DNA from: Orientallactaga sibirica
Taxonomy: Eukaryota > Chordata > Mammalia > Rodentia > Dipodidae
Assembly (NCBI GenBank): GCA_036365145.1
Contig: JAEOAD010000034.1
Location: 16,397,501 to 16,461,500, forward strand
Length of the DNA stretch: 64,000 nucleotides
Reading direction: 5' to 3'
The translations under genes were made by a program, and so were the position numbers. The stretch's first letter is position 1, and every line of letters begins with the position of its first letter. The notes beneath the pieces were generated by a model that saw only the letters and a program-made list of their open reading frames with translations, did no database searches and had not been told where the DNA came from. This document shows positions 56,946 to 64,000 of the stretch, one piece after another.

Positions 56946-57990
56946 AAGTTATTTCTTGCAAAAAGTGTGTAATGCCCAGAACACAAACAATCCATTGTAT
57001 TCAGTGAACTGATTCTCCTTAATGACAATTTTTTTTTTAGATTTTTGAGTCACAGATCCCTTTGAAGATCTAGTTAAATATGGGATGCTGTCTATCCTTC
57101 TTAAAATGAACTTTCAGGCACATAGGCTGTATTTTGTCTGGATTGCTAGAGACCATAATTTCCCTAAAACTACATTGGCTCCTATTGAAATAATTTCATT
57201 GTTAACTTACACCTGGTTTCTCATTGTCTTTGGTTATTTTGCTGTTTGTCTTCCAAGTTTGTGGTCTCCTTTTACCAGGATAGGTCATGGAGCAAGGACT
57301 CCTGGAGCAAAGAAGGAGGAGTTAGGAAGTTCCTCCTATCTCACTTTTACCAGTTTTTCCACGGATCCACGATTCCACAGGCTCACCTGAGTCACACAAC
57401 CTGGATTAGAAGACAGGTAGGAGCAAGGAGCTGCAGTATCTTTCCATGTATTGAAAAAAAGGTTGTGGTGGAATGTCATCTACCATTTCCACCAATTATC
57501 TATATTTGCTTTTATACACTGCACATCATGTAGCAATTATATTTTATTTAATTAAGCTTATGTATCATCTACTGGATATAGGACAATAGATTTAATCCCT
57601 GCCTTCAGGGAGTTTAAAAGTAAGTGAAATTTTTCATTATTGTTAGCAGTATCATTTTTTTCACATTCAATTATCTTATTGATAATACACAATAAACGAT
57701 GGCAAACCTTTGAAGGACAAAGTGTGTGGCTATTATTATTATTCAATATCAGATAAGAAAAAATGACATAGAAGCAAGGTAAATAGCCTGTACAGATCAC
57801 ACATGTACACTGTAGAACTTCCAACTGTCCATGTCCACACCTCATACACGGCAGAACTTCCAGCTGTTCATATCACACGTATTTTACATTGCAGATCTTT
57901 CAGCTGCTTTTTAAAAATTTGTTTAACACTAATAACATTCCAAAACACAGCTCCATCTCTTAGGACACATCTTGGTCAAGATTAAATTAT
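56946..57990. other. No gene recognised; small local repeats
   Basis: A local repeat lies at 57795-57905: cagaacttccagctgt-type phrases recur three times (57815, 57853, 57892), each with a nearby cacac/cac-rich segment. Otherwise unique. Confidence 0.5.
57800..57910 (+). repeat. Three-unit ~38 bp degenerate tandem repeat
   Basis: The phrases tagaacttccaactgtc (57813), agaacttccagctgttc (57853) and agatctttcagctgctt (57893) are spaced about 39-40 bp apart with similar preceding acac-rich text. Confidence 0.65.
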
Positions 57991-57997
57991 TTAATAG

Positions 57998-58205
57998 GGC
58001 TGGAGAGATGGCTTAGAGGTTAAGGTGCATGACTGCAAAGACTATGGACCCCAGTTTGATTCTCCAGTTCCCATATAAGCCAGATGCACATGGTGGCGCA
58101 TGCATCTGGAGTTTGTTTGGAGTGGATAGAGGTTCTGGAGGGCCCATTTTCTCCCCCGTCTCAAATAAATAAATAAATAAATAAATAAAAATAAAAAATC
58201 TTTTA
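57998..58205 (+). mobile_element. DIP-type SINE
   Basis: gggctggagagatggcttag, agccagatgcacatggtggc and a long (aaat)n tail at 58162-58190. Confidence 0.92.
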
Positions 58206-58373
58206 AAAGTATTTAATATAACACTATAATCACAGGATGTATGTTTTATTATGAATAGCTTCTTTTATAAATGAAATTTGGATTTTAACAGTGAAAAGAT
58301 TTAAGCAGAAATTTAACCAGTAGTAAGTCATAGATTCAGGATCTAAACCATTAAAACCCTCCAGTTGGAACAC

Positions 58374-58403
58374 ATGCACACACATATATACAGCCAGTGT
58401 ACA

Positions 58404-58453
<50 letters not shown>

Positions 58454-58458
58454 TGCAT

Positions 58459-58511
<53 letters not shown>
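58374..58511 (+). repeat. Compound (CATA)n (AT)n (CA)n microsatellite
   Basis: About 140 bp: acatacat units, (AT)n near 58420-58445, then (CA)n of about 48 bp ending at 58511. Confidence 0.97.
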
Positions 58512-58512
<1 letters not shown>

Positions 58513-58764
58513 TTCTGTTTGACTATTAAGACTCAAGGCAAGTTAGTATAAACAATTAACCTTCTTGGTGGCTAAGTGATAATGAAAAACACAAAACACT
58601 TAGGGGGCTCTGGTGACCTGAGATCTCATGAAGTCTTTGCCACTTTACTGTGACTACTTCCTTAAGCAGCAGGCTATGTACATGGAAATAACTTTTCTTA
58701 ATATTTTAGGGCCCAGGACCCTCCACATTGATAATAGCTCTTTCAGTAATTAAGAAAAGATCAG
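58512..58764. other. No feature recognised
   Basis: Unique spacer. Confidence 0.5.
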
Positions 58765-58975
58765 GAACTGGAGAGATGGCTTAGTGGTTAAGGCACTTGC
58801 TTGCTAAGCCAAAGGACCCAGGTTCAGTTCCTCAGGACCCATATAAGCCAGATGCACAAGGTGGCACATGTGTTTGGAGTTCATTTGCAGGGGCTAGAGA
58901 CCCTGGCATGCCCATTCTCTCTTTCTCTCTGTCTCTCTCTAAAATAAATAAATAAATAGATAGAGAAACAAAATA
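58765..58975 (+). mobile_element. DIP-type SINE
   Basis: ggaactggagagatggctta, ccaaaggacccaggttcagt, gccagatgcacaaggtggca and an (aaat)n tail. Close to the apparent family consensus. Confidence 0.93.
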
Positions 58976-58999
58976 TTTCTTTAAAAGATCATGATTTCT

Positions 59000-59272
59000 G
59001 GGCTGGAGAGATGGCTTAGCAGTTAAGGCGCCTGCCTACTAAGCCTAAGAACCGGCTTCCAATCTCCAGGTCCCACGTTTAGCCAGATGCAAAAATGATG
59101 CAAGGGCACAATGCCGCACTTGCCCACAAGGGGGCTGCACGCATCTGGATTTCGTTCACAGCAACTGAGAGACTGCTGGTGAGCCCATTCTCTGTCTCTT
59201 TCTCCCTCTCTGTCCTCTCTATGTCTCTCTCCAAAAATAAATAAAATAAAATAATTTTTTTTAAAAAAAAAA
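59000..59272 (+). mobile_element. Long-variant DIP-type SINE
   Basis: gggctggagagatggcttag, then an enlarged body: agccagatgcaaaaatgatg caagggcacaatgccgcact ... ggggctgcacgcatctgg, absent from the copy 25 bp upstream. A-rich tail to 59272. The phrase aaaagatca(t/g)gatttct on both sides (58983 and 59269) is the target-site duplication. Confidence 0.9.
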
Positions 59273-59470
59273 AGATCAGGATTTCTCATTGCATAGAATT
59301 GTACCATTTTCTTTACTGCCTTGTCTCTGACGGCTTTTCTAGGTTCATTTAGTGCGGATGTGTTTGCCTTCATTTGTAGTTTCTCTCTTTGATGTCCACC
59401 TCTCTACTTTTCATCTACCAGAGCCTTAGAACAGAGAAGTTATTCCTTAGGGGATTTCTTATAGGGTGTG
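59273..59470. other. No feature recognised
   Basis: Unique spacer. Confidence 0.5.
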
Positions 59471-59471
59471 T

Positions 59472-59580
59472 GGGGGAGGGAGGGAGGGAGGGAGGGAGGG
59501 AGAGAGAGAGAGAGAGGGAAAGAGAGAGAGAGAGGGAGAGAGAGAAGTGAGGGGAGGGAAAGAGAGACAGAGAAGAGAGA
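59472..59580 (+). repeat. (GGGA)n (GA)n microsatellite
   Basis: gaggg units then ga/gaaagaga units; about 110 bp purine-only strand. Confidence 0.95.
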
Positions 59581-59914
59581 ATCTATGTGCACATGACTTG
59601 AAAATTACCCTTTTTATGATTGATTTGTAGTCTCTTAAATTTTCTGTCATTTAGTACTTTTCTGCTGTCATAGTCTTCACTTTTACATTTGAAGTGGTAT
59701 TAACCAAGATTATGTTTTTATGATTGTCTAATGGAAAACAGGATTTCTACTGAACCTCTACCCTTCTAAAAACCTGGTTCTGCCGAGTGTAGATCCTTTT
59801 CTTCTAGGTTTGCAAGTTGTTAGATGCACAGAAATGGGCCACTTGGCTCTAATGAGAAAGAAAATTATTGCAACATCAGGCTATAGATATTGCTGAACCT
59901 TTAGGTGAGGTTCT
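59581..59914. other. No feature recognised
   Basis: Unique sequence. Confidence 0.5.
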
Positions 59915-60315
59915 ACACAAGGATTAGGGCCAGATGGGTCCTAAAAGCACCTGAGCTGGAATCTCAAAATCTCATGTAAACAGCAGGGTGTGGCAATGCA
60001 AAATGGTAATCCCTGCCCTGTGAAGGGAGCAGTGAGCAGTTAATTCTCTGGACTTGCAAGACAATAAATAAACAAATAAATAATCTTTTTAAAATGTAAT
60101 CTCTAATATCTGCAGAAACTCTGGCTCAAAATAAGAATGGGCAAAAGAGCAATGAGGGAGGATACTAGACATTCTACTCAACTCACCTCTGGATAGCCCC
60201 TGCACTCCAGGCCAGTGCATGACGCCCTGCAAGGCGCATGCACATGCGTATTCCACACATTGCTTGTACACACATGCATCCACCCCACCCCACATATAAA
60301 CACACACACAGCAAA
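59915..60315 (+). mobile_element. Diverged B4-like SINE
   Basis: gcagggtgtggcaatgcaaa atggtaatccctgcc, later ggatactagacattctactc and gcgcatgcacatgcgtattc with a CA-rich end. Identification is moderate. Confidence 0.5.
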
Positions 60316-61369
60316 AATATGTTTCAGTATCAACACTTTGTTCGTCTCTACTGTGCTTCTGGCTGGGCTTTTAACTGCTACTCGAAGTAATAAGGTTTGA
60401 GTTGAGTGAAAGAAGAGATGAAAGAAGCAAACAAAATATTAATCTAATATGGGCTATTTCTGGGTTTTTAATTTACATGTGACCACACCATTGTTCTTTT
60501 CTTGATCCACATTAAAAAATAATGTTACTATACACCTGGTAAGATTTACTATTCTGTATTTCGTTCACTATTCTTTTGTGCAGATGTTTTGTTAGTGCAC
60601 AAACTTTCTTAAAAAAACATTCTTAGATTGGTTGACCAGTTGGCCTGAATTCCATTTCACTTGCCATTATCTATGGAAATGTATTCAGCATTTAGATGTA
60701 TTTAGATGTGCTCTTTATATGATCCCTGGAATGTGATTTAAGGATTTCCTTTCACCTATGTAAAGTGTAAAGGATAAGTCTTATCCTAAGACTCTGTCTT
60801 CCCAAAGTTTTATTCATTTTATATAGACAGTAGGCTAGTAATGGCTAATATTATGTAATGTAACTATTTTATTTTGTGGCAGAGCTTGCATTACCCCTTC
60901 TTATAGCAGTCTTCTGTAATTATCATACATTTTTTTGCCATTGGAAATAAACATCATATCTCCTAAGTGTACAGCATTCCTTAAGGTAAAGGTGTAAATA
61001 TGTATTATGTTTTTGGTAATGCTATGCATGCCCTTTCCTTTACTAAATCTAAAGGGTGGGGAGATACTTCTTTTTTACTTTATCTCATTTGCTACTTTCT
61101 ATCCTTTTATCCAAAATCTATGCAAATATTAATTATACTCACCTTACTCAGATATTATACCTTCTTATTAACTTACCTTTATCAATTTTCTCATCCAATA
61201 ACTCACACATGCTTCCTTTATCATGGAAGGAATAATTTAAAAAAATGCAGTATGACAAGTTAGATAATTCTAGTGAGCCGTGCTAAATCTAGCAGTCCTG
61301 TTACCTCATGGAACAGGTGGAATGACATGGAAAACCCAAACTAAGGAGGCTCACTACAAATGTTGGATG
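60316..61369. other. No feature recognised
   Basis: Unique AT-rich sequence; the 87-codon frame at 61000-61263 has no motif. Confidence 0.5.
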
Positions 61370-61540
61370 TTAATCCAACCATTTATTAGTTGTGTGACTT
61401 TGTCGAGTTATTTATCCTCTTTGTATTTCACTCTTTCCATCTGTAAAATAATGCCCATAATTGTGCTTCTTTTTGTAGTTAAGAGATGACAGGAAATAAG
61501 ACATAGGCATTGCCTGTAATTGATTATTAACTAGTGATAA
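61370..61540 (+). mobile_element. MIR
   Basis: ccaaccatttattagttgtg tgactttgtcgagttattta, ttccatctgtaaaataatgc: a clear MIR core. Confidence 0.75.
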
Positions 61541-61674
61541 TGCTACAATAGAAGTCAAATATTTGATATTCCTCCATTTACAAATGATAGAACTAAAACT
61601 TAGACACATTAGCAAATAGAGCTAAGACCTGATGAAATCAATTTGAGCACAGTTTTAGAGCATAATAATAGCAA

Positions 61675-61830
61675 ATGTGATCAGAACAAAGGACCATAAT
61701 GTTTACTGAATTCAAAACATGCCTAGACATTAGAAGTTTGCATATACTATCTCACTTAACCTTCAACAATAACACCAGTCAGTTACTAGTATTGTGTAAA
61801 TCCTATCAATAGTGTTATCTTGCCTCATAT
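61675..61830 (-). mobile_element. MIR-like fragment, minus strand
   Basis: ttgcatatactatctcactt aaccttcaacaataacacc; reverse MIR pattern. Confidence 0.5.
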
Positions 61831-62779
61831 CCTGCTCTGGATAAAGCAGCCCATTAGTGACACAGTGAGATGCATGATGCTGCAGCCCACACAGTTTGCT
61901 ACCTGGGTGATTCCCCAAATGGAAAGTCATTTCCTGCTGTAAAAGGTCAAAAGTTAAAGAATCAGGTCAGTGTGGGAAGAGGGTCATTGGATAAAGAATA
62001 AATGTAAACAGAATTTTGACAGCAAACCATATAGCTGTAACATTTAGAATTCTTTGAAGATTTACCCAGAGGACACATTTAAAAGAATAGCTCACATGCT
62101 ACTTAACAAGGGGTTAGATGAATTGTACTGGGCTCTGTGTAGGTGGGATACATGCTGAAAATGAAATCCACATTGGAAATGTTAATAAATGCATACACAT
62201 GTTCTTCTTTGTAATGTGCTTCTTGTTTTTCTCATTTTCTTCACTTTAGAACATTGTGGGCGTATCCTAAGCATCTCCTGAGACTTCCTCCTCCCTTCTG
62301 GCAGTTTTGTTGGCTCTTTTTCTCCCCCACCCAGCTCACGTCCTTTGAATATCATTTCACAGCTTGAGATGTGCTGAACTCAGTGGTATGACTGTGCATA
62401 GGGAATGGAGAATGGGAAAGAATTCTCATGGGACTTCCTGACCATGCATCCTTCATTAGTCATAGTGATGTTAAAACCAATCGCATCATGGTACTTCCTC
62501 ACTAAGAGACATCAGAAGATTTCATGTCACCCACTGAACAAAGTCCAAACACTTGTGACAGATGTACAGTGCATTAGGGTGCTGGCTGCCCCTATGCCTA
62601 TCCGGACATAGGGTCATGTCTGTCATTCACCTAGCATGTCCTTTCCATGAAAACTGACCTCATTCTTCCACATCCAATTCCAACTCAAGTGTTACCTTCT
62701 CGTCATTTTTCCCCTTGTGATTCCTTCAGACAGGACTTCAGACTCACTATTTTGGACCCATTTAAATTATTACTAAAAA
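61831..62779. other. No feature recognised
   Basis: Unique sequence without a supported element. Confidence 0.5.
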
Positions 62780-63115
62780 GCAGCTCTCATTTATTGAATA
62801 CCCACTTGGTAAGCAATTTCATTCAATGTCTTATATATGGTTTTTTGAAGTTAAAATGCTTGATAAATTGGTTAGAAGCATTGTGATCCACATTTTAAAA
62901 GTGAAGGTACTGGGACTGGAGAGATTGCTCAATGGTTAAGGCACTTGCCTACAAAGCCTAATAATTCGGGTTCAATTCCCTAGTAACACCTAAGCCAGAT
63001 GCTGAAAGCGGTGCATGCATCTGCATCTCTGCTTGTAAATAAATCAATAAAATATATTTTTTTAAATGAAGATACTGAGCTTGGGTACACAGTACATGCT
63101 TACCATCACACTATG
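62780..63115 (-). mobile_element. MIR-like fragment, minus strand, split by a SINE
   Basis: ctctcatttattgaataccc ... cacattttaaaagtgaaggt actg, then after the SINE gatactgagcttgggtacac agtacatgcttacc. The join restores the reversed MIR text. Confidence 0.55.
62912..63065 (+). mobile_element. Short DIP-type SINE inside MIR
   Basis: gggactggagagattgctca ... gccagatgctgaaagcggtg, missing the CT-rich part. Flanks tgaaggtactg (62901) and tgaagatactg (63067) form an 11-bp duplication with one mismatch. Confidence 0.8.
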
Positions 63116-63240
63116 AAAAAAATGGTGGAGCCCAGAGCAAACTTCCAGTCCCTGTACCTTCCATCATTTTACTTTATTTAATAAAAATGGCTATTCACTG
63201 ATTATATGACTTTACCACTAGCTCTTAATAAACTCGAAAA
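63116..63240. other. No feature recognised
   Basis: Short unique spacer. Confidence 0.5.
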
Positions 63241-63249
63241 CAGGATAGA

Positions 63250-63350
63250 GTTTCTTTCTTTTCTTTCTTTCAATTTTCTTTCTTTTTCTTTCTTGAAAAT
63301 CTATCTTTATCTCTACTTCTGTCTTGTAAATAAATCAATAAAATCCATGG
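63250..63350 (+). repeat. (CTTT)n followed by a SINE-tail scrap
   Basis: tttctttctt units at 63250-63295. Then 63310-63345 repeats the tail wording of the SINE at 62912 (ttgtaaataaatcaataaaa). Confidence 0.75.
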
Positions 63351-63389
63351 TTCCTTTTTTCCTCCTTTTCTTTCTCTCTTTTTAAAGGC

Positions 63390-63485
63390 TGAAGATACTG
63401 CAGCTTCAGGGTGACCTCAAACTCATGCAATCCTCCTACTTCTGCCTCCCCAGAGGAGTGCTGGGATTAAAGGCCATGTCTGACT
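63390..63485 (-). mobile_element. B1-like SINE fragment, minus strand
   Basis: cagggtgacctcaaactcat gcaatcctcctacttctgcc tcc ... gtgctgggattaaaggcc. Confidence 0.8.
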
Positions 63486-63509
63486 CTTTTTTTTCTTAAA
63501 TTATATATA

Positions 63510-63610
63510 GGGTGGGGGATATGGATTAGTTGGTAAAAAATGAGGTGAGTTCAAATTCAAGAGCCCCCTGTGAGAGCATAATCCCATTGGAAAAGGGAAC
63601 AGGAGCATGC
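63510..63610 (+). mobile_element. tRNA-headed SINE scrap
   Basis: gggtgggggatatggattag ttggtaaaaaatgaggtgag ttcaaattc keeps A-box and B-box-like spacing but no clear body. Confidence 0.35.
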
Positions 63611-63650
63611 AGTCCCAATGTTTTATTACTTTATAGTTTTCCAATCATTT

Positions 63651-63837
63651 TGATGGTTTGAGATTCCATTGTAAAGATATGCAAATAAAAATGGCTACCT
63701 TTTCAGTTTTGCTCTGTGTGCTGTGGTGGCTGGTTGGCTTTTATCTGCCTTTGTGAGCCATTATGGAACAGGCCCTTCTAGCCATTATGGAACTTCCCCT
63801 TAATAAACCTGGTCTGGAAGTTCATCTCAAAACAGGA
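63651..63837 (+). mobile_element. MaLR/ERVL-like LTR (short)
   Basis: tgatggtttgagattccatt at the left; ccattatggaacttcccctt aataaacctggtctgg at the right, matching the 3' wording of the LTR at 1299-1670. About 187 bp, so probably internally deleted. Confidence 0.7.
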
Positions 63838-64000
63838 TAGTAAAGTGGTACCAAGGAGTGTGGGGTGAGATGAACCTGACCGTGTGGATTCTTTTGGAAC
63901 CTTTGTTTTGGAGAATGGGCATCTTGCAACTGAAGATCAGGTGAAATTTTGGACTATTCTGATGAGAGTTTGAGAATGCTAAGTGCAGATAGTATTGCTT
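63838..64000 (+). mobile_element. Start of MaLR/ERVL-like internal region with primer-binding site
   Basis: Just after the LTR, tggtaccaaggagtgtgggg at 63846-63865 looks like a leucine-tRNA-type primer-binding site, followed by gagatgaacctgaccgtgtg gattctttt, internal wording recalled from MaLR elements. The element runs off the window. No coding region is seen. Confidence 0.6.

Noticed and set aside
58000..58080. tRNA-like A and B boxes
   Set aside because: These belong to SINE heads present in many copies; no cloverleaf-forming, CCA-ready tRNA gene was seen.
1..64000. CRISPR array, operon or bacterial/phage system
   Set aside because: No regularly spaced repeats with unique spacers. The repeat content (B1, DIP, B4, MIR, L1, MaLR) is mammalian.

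Overview
This 64 kb window looks like gene-poor nuclear DNA from a rodent. It is AT-rich with few CpGs, has no long open frame with a recognisable cellular domain, and is densely packed with retroposons of several ages. The commonest repeat is a tRNA-headed SINE. It starts like rodent B2 (ggctggagagatggctyagc) and continues into a body not found in mouse B2 (agccagatgcacaaggtgg...), with a (tct)n and aaataaataaa tail. From memory this matches the DIP family of dipodoid rodents (jerboas and relatives), so a jerboa-like genome is my best guess; the species is not proven. B1, B4, MaLR/ORR1-like LTRs and rodent-type LINE-1 3' UTRs support a rodent. Old mammalian MIR, L2-like, MLT1-like and L1M-type relics lie beneath them.

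Layout. 0-6.4 kb: SINEs, a minus-strand MaLR-type LTR, an unclassified internally repetitive block (3.4-3.95 kb), a large CT microsatellite and several LINE-1 3' UTR pieces in both orientations. 6.4-16 kb: mostly unremarkable sequence with an old L1 (9.8-12.1 kb) whose two halves face opposite ways and which later received four SINEs. 16-21 kb: a plus-strand MaLR-type LTR, a B4, and a LINE-1 that keeps its 5' UTR monomers, the start of ORF1 and the C-terminal part of ORF2 but has lost the middle. 21-35 kb: low repeat density, a 36-bp minisatellite, an LTR nested in a B1, and a 452-bp solo LTR with a clean 6-bp target-site duplication. 35-43.2 kb: a minus-strand LINE-1 with 3' UTR, ORF2 endonuclease region and ORF1, then a 5'-truncated L1 3' end with a perfect 18-bp target-site duplication. 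43.4-50 kb: a nearly perfect head-to-tail duplication of about 3.26 kb, the most striking structure here. 50-64 kb: SINEs, a CpG-richer minus-strand LTR, B4s, microsatellites, and at the far end an LTR followed by the start of a MaLR/ERVL-like internal region.

I find no functional protein-coding gene, tRNA or rRNA gene, or CRISPR array. Open frames in the window are chance frames, repeat shadows or LINE-1 remnants. The window could be intergenic or deep intronic. Nothing here forms a cooperating gene system; its interest lies in the retroposon archaeology and the recent tandem duplication, which may be biological or an assembly artefact. Coordinates of old repeats are approximate (tens of bases) because they were judged by eye without a consensus library.
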